Source: Rubripirellula lacrimiformis
GTDB taxonomy: Bacteria; Planctomycetota; Planctomycetia; Pirellulales; Pirellulaceae
Length of the DNA: 64,000 nucleotides
NCBI RefSeq assembly: GCF_007741535.1
Contig: NZ_CP036525.1
Span: 4,340,001-4,404,000, forward strand
Direction of reading: 5' to 3'
Below the pieces are notes generated by a model, which made no database searches, was not told the DNA's origin, and saw only the letters and a program-made list of their open reading frames with translations. The position numbers and the translations under genes were made by a program. This document shows positions 7,535-16,035 of this stretch, one piece after another (position 1 is the first letter of the stretch; each line of letters begins with the position of its first letter).

Positions 7535-7780
7535 ATGCCGTTTTCACTTGGTGCGATTGAATTGTTGTTGCTAGCCGTGCTGGCAATTCCTGTTGCGTTG
7601 CTCTACGCCCGTAACCACCGACACCATCGTGTGGGTGTTGCGATCGTTGCGTGTGCCGCACTTGCGGCCTTGATTACACCGGCAGACATCGTCTCGATGT
7701 TGTTGCTGTTCGCGGCGTTCGCGGGTGTGTTTCTGTTTGGATCGCGATACCGCCTCGATCCACCTTCGACGATCGCGTAG
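7535..7780 (+). CDS. Small membrane protein (possible cassette 8)
   Basis: An 81-residue protein with two or three hydrophobic segments (ELLLLAVLAIPVALLYA; VGVAIVACAALAALIT; DIVSMLLLFAAFAGVFLFG) and a short basic tail. The ATG at 7535 is preceded by GGAG 9 nt upstream, which decides it over further-upstream codons in the same open frame. Same direction as the cassettes. I see no clear attC after it, so it may be the last cassette or the first chromosomal gene. Function unknown. Confidence 0.6.
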   Translation: MPFSLGAIELLLLAVLAIPVALLYARNHRHHRVGVAIVACAALAALITPADIVSMLLLFAAFAGVFLFGSRYRLDPPSTIA

Positions 7781-8384
7781 CGCCAAAGTGGCGGGGATTC
7801 GTTTCACGCCCCGAGGACGCGAGTTGAGCAGATTTGCAATTGAGAATCTTGCGTGCAAGCAGGCGGAAGTTCTGGCGTTCTCTGGGCAACGCGGTGGAGC
7901 ATTCATTCGTCCACGTTCTAGAGGGACTGCGGTCGCGTCTATGGCCAACGGCAATGGTGAGTCGCTGGCCATGAGGTCACGGTCATTGCGGAATTCCCGG
8001 CCGCTTACGCGTCGCGGCTCACTCCGTTTGGGCGGGTTGCTGTAGCGCCGCTCGCCATAGAATGGCCGTTGCTTGAGTTCTGTTTTGAATTTGAGCCGGT
8101 TGGGCGACGGGCCCGGTTCTTGGGCCCGGTTCTTGGGCACGTAGCTTAGGCTATTGCCTGAACGAATCATTTAGTCGGCAACGAGTCGAGTGGTTTGGAC
8201 TAGGGCGTGGAATGACCGAAAGTCTTGGCGACTTGCGCTACGGGATGGGGGAATGACCGAAAGTCTTGGCGACTTGCGCTACGGGATGGGGTCCATGAAA
8301 TCTCGCTCGCTTTGCAGGCGAAATCCGACGCCATAGAATGGGCCGCGCCCAACCGACAAGTCAGCGTCCCCATTTGGCTTCACC
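7781..8384. other. Intergenic stretch with short repeats
   Basis: No supported gene. It holds a short duplication, GGGCCCGGTTCTT twice near 8107-8135, and the 41-bp tandem duplication at 8210-8291. Open frames on both strands here have no ribosome binding sites and no recognisable sequence. Confidence 0.5.
8210..8291. repeat. 41-bp direct tandem duplication
   Basis: Two identical copies of a 41-bp unit containing CCGAAAGTCTTGGCGACTTG. The core also occurs, with changes, in every 142-bp unit of the tandem array at 46186 (ACCGAAAGTCTTGACGACTT), so it is a dispersed motif of this genome. Confidence 0.85.
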
Positions 8385-9377
8385 GTGAACGAACCGAAAC
8401 AAGATTTCCTACCGATCCTATGTCTCCGCTTGGGAGCGCTGCTTTGTTTCGGCGGCTGGACTTGGGTGCACTATTACTGGGAGGCACCGTATGGCGTGTT
8501 GCTGTGGCAGGACTCGACCTTCCAGATGGCGACGCGGCTTGGCATCAGTTGGGACGAATTCGTAGGAACCGGCGCAGACGACGGGTTCGTGCAAAAGTGG
8601 ATCGCCCGGATCTGGTGGCTGTACTTGGTCTGCGTTGTTCTGACGCTAACGGTCCGCCGAAAGTCACGCATTCAAATGTGCGGCTTGCTGTTGGGCAGTG
8701 GGTTGCTGATGTGGCTGTGTTATGCCAAGTACGTCGCGGCGCTTCGGCAACTGCCGATGTTTGTTGAACACGGCAGCCAGATGCTGATTCCGATCTTGCT
8801 TGTTTCGGCATTGGCGCTCGGAGCGCGGCATCGGGTAACAGTGTCAATCGCGATGGTGGCGGTGGTGATGACGTTTGCTGGTCATGGCAGCTATGCACTT
8901 GGGATTTGGCCGACACCGGCGAACTTCTATGCGATGACGTCGGTGATTTTGGGAGTCGAGTATTCGACGGCCCAGACACTCTTGCGAGTAGCCGGAGTGC
9001 TCGATTTTGTCGTTTGCGTCGGAATCTTTGTCCCCTACCTGCGACACGCATGTGTTTGGTATGCGGTCGTCTGGGGATTCCTAACCGCGGCTGCTAGGCC
9101 GGTGGCCGGGATGTCGTGGGGGCTGAACTACTGGGGGGCTGATCAGTATTTGCACGAAGCCGTTCTGCGAGCGCCCCATTTTCTGGTTCCGCTGTACCTG
9201 TGGATGATCTGGCGGCAACCGAAGCACGCGATCGATGCCGTGGTGGTTGCCGATTTGCAGACGGAATCCAGTCTTCAGGACGTGGATTCGAGCAAGCGGC
9301 TGCCAAAGGGCGGATCTGCGTCTACACTACTGGTTCGTCCAGGCTTGCTGTCACCCGATGGACAGCCGCTGCTGTAG
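8385..9377 (+). CDS. Multi-pass membrane protein of unknown function
   Basis: A 330-residue protein with about eight hydrophobic segments (about 10-28, 70-88, 95-112, 128-142, 150-168, 190-210, 218-236, 262-278) and a hydrophilic tail of about 45 residues. It starts at GTG 8385. It contains Trp/Tyr-rich loops (HYYWEAPYGVLLWQDSTF, MSWGLNYWGADQYLHEAV). I recognise no family. It is followed after 38 nt by the PhoD-like gene in the same direction, so the two may be cotranscribed. Inner-membrane location is inferred from hydrophobicity alone. Confidence 0.75.
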   Translation: MNEPKQDFLPILCLRLGALLCFGGWTWVHYYWEAPYGVLLWQDSTFQMATRLGISWDEFVGTGADDGFVQKWIARIWWLYLVCVVLTLTVRRKSRIQMCGLLLGSGLLMWLCYAKYVAALRQLPMFVEHGSQMLIPILLVSALALGARHRVTVSIAMVAVVMTFAGHGSYALGIWPTPANFYAMTSVILGVEYSTAQTLLRVAGVLDFVVCVGIFVPYLRHACVWYAVVWGFLTAAARPVAGMSWGLNYWGADQYLHEAVLRAPHFLVPLYLWMIWRQPKHAIDAVVVADLQTESSLQDVDSSKRLPKGGSASTLLVRPGLLSPDGQPLL

Positions 9378-9415
9378 GACGAAACGAAAAACTACGAATC
9401 AAAGGCGAACGATTG

Positions 9416-11269
9416 ATGATACTGAACAAATGCAAACAATGGGCTGTCTGTGGCCTGTTGATGTTCTTCGCGGCGACACCGGTTTTGGCTCAGCAGAAAG
9501 CCCGAAAACGGCCCGGTCGTGCCGATCTGACGATCCCGGAAGTGAAACGCAGCGAGGTCATCTGTTTCGCGTTGTACACTGTCAGCGACAACACGCTAAA
9601 ACTGACCGCCCAACTGTATCCCTTGGAATCCAGCGACGCCAAAACGGTCCGCTTGGAAGTCGAAAAGGACGGCAAATGGGTGGAAGTCGCACAGACCAGT
9701 GTGATCCCGCAGGGATGGACGGCACCGTTCCGAGTTGAAAACTGGGACGACACGCAAGCAGCGAAATATCGAGTGCTGCATGGGCCCGAAGCGAAGTTCG
9801 AAGGCACAATCCGCCGCAACCCGATCGACAAGGACGAGATTGTTGTCGCGGGGTTCACCGGCAACTCGATCCATCCCGCTCACGGCGGCGACATTTCGCG
9901 TCAGGACCTGATTGACAACGTCAAAGCGGTCGACGCCGACGTGCTGTTCTTTTCGGGCGACCAAGTCTATGACCACAACCGGCACTACGCCGCATGGTTG
10001 AAGTTCGGCCGTGATTTCCGCGACATCATCAAAGATCGTCCCACTGTTTGTCTGCCCGATGACCACGATGCCGGTCAACCGAACCTGTGGGGCGAAAGCG
10101 GCAAGATTTCGACGCTAAGCGGTGCGGCCGACGGTGGCTATTCGCAGCCCGGTGTGTACGTCCAGGAAGTCGAACGTGCGCAGACCAGCCATCTGCCCGA
10201 CCCGGTCGATCCCCGCAAAGTGGGGCAAGGCATCGGTGTCTATTTCACGAATCTGAATTGGGGCAACGTCGACTTCGCCGTTCTAGAAGATCGGAAGTTC
10301 AAGACAGGGCCCGCCGGCCGAGTTCCTAAACAGGGACCCCGCCCGGACCATATCCGCAACCCGGACTACGATCCTGCGAGTGTCGATGTCGAAGGGGCGA
10401 TTCTGCTTGGACAGCGACAGCTTGATTTTATCGATCGTTGGGCCCAAGACTGGGACGACGCAAAAATGAAGGTGGCGTTATCGGCCACGATCTTCTGTGG
10501 CGGTGCACACATTCACGGGACGGCCAACGGTCGCCTGCACGCCGATATGGATTCGAACGGCTGGCCGCAAACGGGCCGGAACAACGCGTTGAAAGCACTG
10601 CGAAAAGCGTTCGCGTTTCACTACGCTGGCGACCAACACTTGGCCACCATCTTTCATCACGGCGTCGACGAGTATCGCGATTCGATCTGGTCGTTTTGCG
10701 TGCCTTCGATCGCCAACCTTTATCTGCGTTGGTGGGAACCGCTACAGCCAGGAATGAATCGCGAGCCCAACAGTCCGGAATACACGGGCGACTCGTTGGA
10801 TGGATTCGCCAACAAGGTGACCAACTATGCCGCGGCCAATCCCGAGAAGATGCCGGCGGGCAACCTGCTGAACACTCGCGCCGCGGGTTTCGGCATCGTT
10901 CGACTGAACACGAAGACGCGTGACATCACCATGGAATGCTGGCCGCGGAACGTGGACGTGACGGATCCGGCAGCCAAGCAGTATCCGGGTTGGCCACGCA
11001 CGATTTCTCAATTCGACAACTACAATCCTCCGTCTTGGGGAAAGCTTGGCGAACTGACCTTTGACGTCGATTCGCCCGTGATCCAAGTGGTGGATTCCGC
11101 CGACGGCGAGGTTCTGTACACGGTGCGTGTGAACGGGAACAAGTTTGCTCCGGGAGCCCCCAGGGGCAGAACGTTTACGGTCAAAGCTGGTCAACATCAA
11201 GCCGATACCGTTGTCGTCAAAGACGCCCAGGTTGGCGGTGAATCGAAATCCGTCCAGCTACAGAAGTAG
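9416..11269 (+). CDS. Secreted PhoD-like metallophosphatase
   Basis: A 617-residue exported protein with a signal peptide (MILNKCKQWAVCGLLMFFAATPVLAQ, cleavage near residue 25). A PhoD-type N-terminal beta domain is followed by the metallophosphatase core: DADVLFFSGDQVYDHN carries the metal-binding GDQxY motif, CLPDDHDAG the DDHD-type motif, and HYAGDQHLATIFHH the C-terminal metal-binding histidines. PhoD enzymes are calcium/iron phosphodiesterase-monoesterases acting outside the cytoplasm. The open frame extends upstream to 9200, but ATG 9416 is chosen for the signal peptide and AAGGCGA spacing. Substrate not determined; phosphate scavenging is a family-level guess. Confidence 0.85.
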   Translation: MILNKCKQWAVCGLLMFFAATPVLAQQKARKRPGRADLTIPEVKRSEVICFALYTVSDNTLKLTAQLYPLESSDAKTVRLEVEKDGKWVEVAQTSVIPQGWTAPFRVENWDDTQAAKYRVLHGPEAKFEGTIRRNPIDKDEIVVAGFTGNSIHPAHGGDISRQDLIDNVKAVDADVLFFSGDQVYDHNRHYAAWLKFGRDFRDIIKDRPTVCLPDDHDAGQPNLWGESGKISTLSGAADGGYSQPGVYVQEVERAQTSHLPDPVDPRKVGQGIGVYFTNLNWGNVDFAVLEDRKFKTGPAGRVPKQGPRPDHIRNPDYDPASVDVEGAILLGQRQLDFIDRWAQDWDDAKMKVALSATIFCGGAHIHGTANGRLHADMDSNGWPQTGRNNALKALRKAFAFHYAGDQHLATIFHHGVDEYRDSIWSFCVPSIANLYLRWWEPLQPGMNREPNSPEYTGDSLDGFANKVTNYAAANPEKMPAGNLLNTRAAGFGIVRLNTKTRDITMECWPRNVDVTDPAAKQYPGWPRTISQFDNYNPPSWGKLGELTFDVDSPVIQVVDSADGEVLYTVRVNGNKFAPGAPRGRTFTVKAGQHQADTVVVKDAQVGGESKSVQLQK

Positions 11270-11560
11270 CGTCTGGCTGTACGGAACAGGTTTCACATGC
11301 GGCATGATCCATGTCGCGTCTGCGACCGACACAAGTGACGATGCCGTCACGCCAGGAGTCCAATGTCCGATTGGGCCCGCCTGGTCCGCACCTGGAATGG
11401 TGGGCACGGGTGATGGTGTGGTGAAGGTTCCGGCTTCCATGCTGGAACTGATCCGGTGGTCGTCAGGAACGTTTTGGCACCGCTCTTTTTTTGCTTTATC
11501 GATATCGTCTCGATCGGCACTTCCAAGGGCATTCCAACGAAACCCCATCGAGCCCTTGAA
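11270..11560. other. Intergenic, nothing recognised
   Basis: A 291-bp gap between two rightward genes. I see no strong hairpin followed by a T-run, no RNA gene and no repeat. Confidence 0.4.
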
Positions 11561-14500
11561 ATGCCAGTCTGTCGAGAACGGATCCTGTCGCGTCGGTTGC
11601 AACGCGGATTCCGATGCATCATTGCGGTGGTGGTTGGCCTGGTGTGCGGATCGGCATCCTGCTTCGCCGATGCAGTGCCGGACCATCAAGCCGCGACCCA
11701 GGCAACATCGGATGGTCCAGCGAATTCGCCAACCATGTCCGTGGTCGCTGCGACGACGCCCCCTGCCGTTCGCACCGACATCCAGATCAGCGGCGTCTAT
11801 CCGCACCTGACCACGTATGGAATCTACAGCCAGAACGGTGGCCATTACAAAGAAGGGCATCGCGAGTGCGGTATCGGAGCGATCGTGCCTTGGGCGGGCA
11901 AGTTGTGGATGGTGAACTACGCCCCTCATCAACCATCCGGAAGCGAGCACAAACTGTTCTCGGTCGATCCAGATCTGACCCGGCCGATGACGGTGCATCC
12001 CGAAAGCGTTGGTGGTACGCCAGCCGGGCGAATGATTCACGCTGAATCCAACCAACTACTGATCGCTCATCATTTGATCGATGCCCAGGGGAACGTTCGT
12101 ACGATTCAGCCCAAGGACATGCCGATTCGAGTCACCGCGATCGCTCGGCACCTAAAAGATCCCACCAACATGGTTTACTACATCGACATGGAGGGATCGA
12201 TTTGGGAAGCCAACGTGCACACGCTTGCGGTGAAGCGATTGTTCAAAAAACCGGTGCCTGGTTGGCACGGCAAAGGCGGCTATACATCCCAAGGTCGATT
12301 GATCATTTCCAACAACGGCGAACTGCACGTCGGTGACTACGGCGACGTGCTGGTGGGCGGAAAAGCCAAGACACCGGAGGAACGTGGCGTGTTGGCGGAG
12401 TTCGACGGCACGAACTGGAAGATCGTCGAAAGACGGCAGTTCACCGAAGTCACTGGCCCCCAAGGAATCACGGGCGGCAGTGATGGCGATGACCTCGTCT
12501 GGACGATGGGCTGGGATCGTCGCAGCGTTCGTTTAAAAGTGCTCGACCACGGAAAATGGCATACTTACCTGTTGCCCAAAGCGGCCTACTGCAATGACGC
12601 CAGCCATGGTTGGTATACCGAATGGCCGCGGATTCGAGAGATCACCGAAGGCCGTTGGATGATGGACATGCACGGGATGTTCTTCGATTTCCCCAAGACG
12701 TTCTGCAGCACCCATTCGGCCGGAATCAAGCCGATTGGCAGTCACCTGCGTTACGTTCCCGACTTCTGTGCTTGGAACGGCAAGTTGGTTTTGGCGACCG
12801 ATGAGACCAGCATCCAAGGCAATCCCTTGGCGGGACAACCGCAAAGCAACCTCTGGTTTGGCAGCTACGAAGACTTGAAAAATTGGGGCCCCGCCAGTGG
12901 CTATGGTGGCCCTTGGGTCAACGACGATGTCACCGCCAATACGCCTTCCGATCCGTTCTTGGTAGCGGGCTTTGACCGACGCATCCTGCACCTTGCGATT
13001 GGGACCTTGCACCCGGACGAAAATACCGCGTTGCGATCAACCGATCAATTGCCGATCACAAGGCTGCCCGCACAGTTGGCGTCGCTGCCACGGGTCACGG
13101 TCAAACGCGGTGATTGGCACGAACCGGCCAAAGGTTTCGAGTTCGTGCTCCGCGAACCCGCCACGGTCTATCTGGCCGTCGATGGACGCGGCAGCGCGTC
13201 GCTTCCGCCGATGTGGAAACTGACTGACCTCTCTTTGACATGGACCAAAAACGCTGACGACCGGATCTATGCGTGTGATTTCCCCGCCGGGTCGGTAGTG
13301 ACCGTGCCTAGCCATCGGGTGCCGCATCACGAAGGTGCGTTCGCGGTACCACACATGGCCTTTGTGAAGAACATCGATGGGACGTCCGATCAAATCGCAG
13401 ATCCCAAGAACAAAACGCCAAAAATTACGGTTCGAGGCGACGCGACCTTGACCAGGCCAATGGCTGACACCGCATCTCATTCGGCCTCCGCAACGCCGAC
13501 TCGTGTGACCTTGCAAATCGACCAAAACGGCAATGGTGTCTGGACGGATTTCGACACGATCGAAATGGTCGGCGACGGTGCCACCAACAAGATTCTTCCA
13601 CCGGATTTGGATGCCGTGTGGTTACGTTTCCAAACCGATCGCGATTGCGTGGCGACGGCCATCCTGCACCAAACGACAAGCCGGATGATCGACGGCCGCG
13701 CGGCGGACAACCAAGCGTTGTTTGCGGGGATCGCAGGCGTAGGCGAAGAAACACTGGGCTGTGTTGTCTACCCCGCCAAACGCAATCGCAACTTGCGAGT
13801 GATCACGACCGATGATCGCCACTTTGACTTTACGAAGTCAGGTTTTGAATTCGAATCCGATCCAGCTGACAAAGAACTCGCCGATCTGTTGCGGATCGAA
13901 CCCGAGTTCACCGTCGACGAAGCATCGGTGATTCTGCAATACAAGGGCAAACGATGGCGACTGCCCAAGGGCGATCCTGCCTATGACCAACCGTTCGCAT
14001 CGGGCTGGCCACGTGCATCCAGGGAAGTCGAATCCGAACGGCACTTGGCCAATATCCACGGCACTTTTTACGAATTGCCACTGGTGACCAACGGCGCCCC
14101 GCCCGCTTGGAATCTGATGCGGCCTGTTTCCAGCCACACGAAACAGATCACGGACTTCTGTTCTTGGAACGGTTTGCTGGTTCTGTGCGGAGTCCGGCCA
14201 GATGCGAAAGCCGACGGGCACGTGTACCGCGACTCGGCACAAGGCACCGGTCTTTGGTTTGGCGGGATTGACGACCTTTGGAAACTCGGCAAACCGGTCG
14301 GACGGGGCGGCCCTTGGTGGGACACGACCGTCGAATCGGGCGTGCCTTCGGATCCCTATCTGATGAAGGGCTACGATCAAAAGACCGCGACCCTTTCGCA
14401 CACCAGTGACCAGCCAGTGACCGTCAAGATCCAGGTCGACCTGGATGGGACCGGTTTGTGGGTGGATTATCACAGCATCGTCGTCGAACCAGGCGCCCAA

Positions 14501-14596
14501 GCGGTTCATCGTTTCGCACCCGAGTTTTCCGCCTGCTGGGTTCGCGCGGTCGCGGATCAAGCCGCCCAGATGACGCTTCAGTTCGACTACCAGTAG
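11561..14596 (+). CDS. Large secreted protein with internal repeat, unknown function
   Basis: A 1011-residue protein with an N-terminal signal peptide (basic MPVCRERILSRRLQRGFR, then CIIAVVVGLVCGSASCFA). ATG 11561 is chosen over the open frame from 11456 for this reason. The protein is internally duplicated. DFCAWNGKLVLATDE...NLWFGSYEDLKNWG...GGPWVNDDV...PSDPFLVAGFD near 400-475 matches DFCSWNGLLVLCG...GLWFGGIDDLWKLG...GGPWWDTTV...PSDPYLMKGYD near 865-945. Repeated carbohydrate-module-like strands (LQIDQNGNGVWTDF; IQVDLDGTGLWVDY) follow both copies. Probably a periplasmic or surface protein with propeller/beta modules; no enzyme motif identified. Confidence 0.8.
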   Translation: MPVCRERILSRRLQRGFRCIIAVVVGLVCGSASCFADAVPDHQAATQATSDGPANSPTMSVVAATTPPAVRTDIQISGVYPHLTTYGIYSQNGGHYKEGHRECGIGAIVPWAGKLWMVNYAPHQPSGSEHKLFSVDPDLTRPMTVHPESVGGTPAGRMIHAESNQLLIAHHLIDAQGNVRTIQPKDMPIRVTAIARHLKDPTNMVYYIDMEGSIWEANVHTLAVKRLFKKPVPGWHGKGGYTSQGRLIISNNGELHVGDYGDVLVGGKAKTPEERGVLAEFDGTNWKIVERRQFTEVTGPQGITGGSDGDDLVWTMGWDRRSVRLKVLDHGKWHTYLLPKAAYCNDASHGWYTEWPRIREITEGRWMMDMHGMFFDFPKTFCSTHSAGIKPIGSHLRYVPDFCAWNGKLVLATDETSIQGNPLAGQPQSNLWFGSYEDLKNWGPASGYGGPWVNDDVTANTPSDPFLVAGFDRRILHLAIGTLHPDENTALRSTDQLPITRLPAQLASLPRVTVKRGDWHEPAKGFEFVLREPATVYLAVDGRGSASLPPMWKLTDLSLTWTKNADDRIYACDFPAGSVVTVPSHRVPHHEGAFAVPHMAFVKNIDGTSDQIADPKNKTPKITVRGDATLTRPMADTASHSASATPTRVTLQIDQNGNGVWTDFDTIEMVGDGATNKILPPDLDAVWLRFQTDRDCVATAILHQTTSRMIDGRAADNQALFAGIAGVGEETLGCVVYPAKRNRNLRVITTDDRHFDFTKSGFEFESDPADKELADLLRIEPEFTVDEASVILQYKGKRWRLPKGDPAYDQPFASGWPRASREVESERHLANIHGTFYELPLVTNGAPPAWNLMRPVSSHTKQITDFCSWNGLLVLCGVRPDAKADGHVYRDSAQGTGLWFGGIDDLWKLGKPVGRGGPWWDTTVESGVPSDPYLMKGYDQKTATLSHTSDQPVTVKIQVDLDGTGLWVDYHSIVVEPGAQAVHRFAPEFSACWVRAVADQAAQMTLQFDYQ

Positions 14597-14743
14597 CCGA
14601 TCAAGCCGTCCGGCGTGTTACCGCCAACGTAGTGGGATCCTGGATGGGGGGGACATGGGCCGTTGAAATGCGTCGCCAGGTGGGTTGCTTTCTACCGCCG
14701 CTGTGATGTTGGATTGCACGCCCTTACAGGCTACAATGGGCCC

Positions 14744-16033
14744 ATGTCAAAACAAAAGAATCTTGGTCGTCGGCGTTTCGTCATTCAGTCCGTAGCCGGT
14801 TCGCTTGCGCTGCCGGGATTGTCATCGGTGATGGCTGACACGGTGCCTGGCAATACGCCCATCGAAACCACTCGTGGCGCGGGTGTCGGTGCCCGTCGTT
14901 TTGTTGCCGTCGGTAACCTGCTCGGGTTCCAACAGAAGCATTTCTTCCCGGAGACAACGGGACGAGAATTCGAAGAAACACCCCTGCTGAAACCGTTGGC
15001 CGCCAATCGCGATCAGATCACGGTCTATCGTGGACTCGACCACGGCCTGCGTGGCGGTCACTTTGCGGTGCACACATTCCTGTCGGGCGTGCTGCATCAC
15101 GAGTCGAAGAACCGACGTGACGGAAACGTTACGATCGATCAATTCATTGCTGACGAAGTTGGCAAACAAACGCGGTTCGCGTCGTTGACGGTGGGTTCCG
15201 AAGGTGGGATCCACGGTGGCTGCCAAATGTCGTGGACGAAATCGGGTGTCCGTGTTCCACCGATCACAGGCCCGGCAGCCCTGTTTGACCAATTGTTCAC
15301 GACCGATTCGAAGGAACGTCACGCGCGGCAAGTCAAAGCGAACTCGCTGCAAGCTTCGGTACTGGATTCGATCATGGACGAAGCTGGCTGGCTTTCCAAG
15401 CGAGTCAACCAAGAAGACAAGTCGAAGCTGGACGAGTATTTCAGCTCCATTCGCGACGTCGAAAAGCGGCTTCAGGCACGGCGAACATGGGCCGATCAGC
15501 CCAAGCCCGAGGCACCGTTCGATAAACCCGCGGACACGAATACCGTCGACGACCTGCCGATGTTGTATGAACTGATCGCATTGGCTTTGCAGACCGATTC
15601 GACACGTGTTGCGACGCTAGAAATTGGCGGTAGCTTCCTGCCGCAAAACCTTGGCATCGACAAGTCTTATCACAGTCTTTCGCACCACGGAAACGACGAA
15701 GATGCGATCGCCGATTTGGTCAAGCTGGAAACTTATCAGTTAGAGCATTACGGTAAATTCCTGACGCGGCTGGCCGGAATCCAAGATGGCCAGCAGTCGC
15801 TGTTGGATTCAACGGCGGTACTGTTCGGAAGTGGAATGGGCAACGGCAGCTCGCACACCAACAGTGATCTGCCGATCGTTCTGGCCGGCGGTGGTTACGG
15901 TCGCGGCGAATTCAAAAAGGTGGATTCGAAACACTCGGGAAGTGTTCCACTTTGCAATTTGTACGTCGACATCGCTCAGCGAATGGGTGTCCCAACCGAA
16001 TCGTTCGGAACCAGCACTGGCAGCTTCGCTTGA
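14744..16033 (+). CDS. DUF1552 protein, Tat-exported
   Basis: A 429-residue DUF1552 protein. MSKQKNLGRRRFVIQSVAGSLALPG is a twin-arginine signal (RRRFVIQ), and ATG 14744 is chosen to begin it. Conserved DUF1552 features are present: FPETTGREFE, YRGLDHGLRGGHFAVHTFLSG near the N-terminus, then RDVEKRL, TRVATLEIG, YHSLSHHG and the glycine-rich GSGMGNGSSHTNSDLPIVLAGGG near the C-terminus, which resembles DUF1501-type sulfatase folds. It lies 2 nt before the DUF1592-family gene. These two families are almost always paired in planctomycetes, usually in the opposite order. Biochemical role unknown; inferred to work outside the cytoplasm with its haem-bearing partner. Confidence 0.88.
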   Translation: MSKQKNLGRRRFVIQSVAGSLALPGLSSVMADTVPGNTPIETTRGAGVGARRFVAVGNLLGFQQKHFFPETTGREFEETPLLKPLAANRDQITVYRGLDHGLRGGHFAVHTFLSGVLHHESKNRRDGNVTIDQFIADEVGKQTRFASLTVGSEGGIHGGCQMSWTKSGVRVPPITGPAALFDQLFTTDSKERHARQVKANSLQASVLDSIMDEAGWLSKRVNQEDKSKLDEYFSSIRDVEKRLQARRTWADQPKPEAPFDKPADTNTVDDLPMLYELIALALQTDSTRVATLEIGGSFLPQNLGIDKSYHSLSHHGNDEDAIADLVKLETYQLEHYGKFLTRLAGIQDGQQSLLDSTAVLFGSGMGNGSSHTNSDLPIVLAGGGYGRGEFKKVDSKHSGSVPLCNLYVDIAQRMGVPTESFGTSTGSFA

Positions 16034-16035
16034 AC

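Noticed and set aside
1-8000. An integron integrase gene for the array
   Set aside because: No tyrosine recombinase sequence was found on either strand in the window; it may lie outside or be absent.
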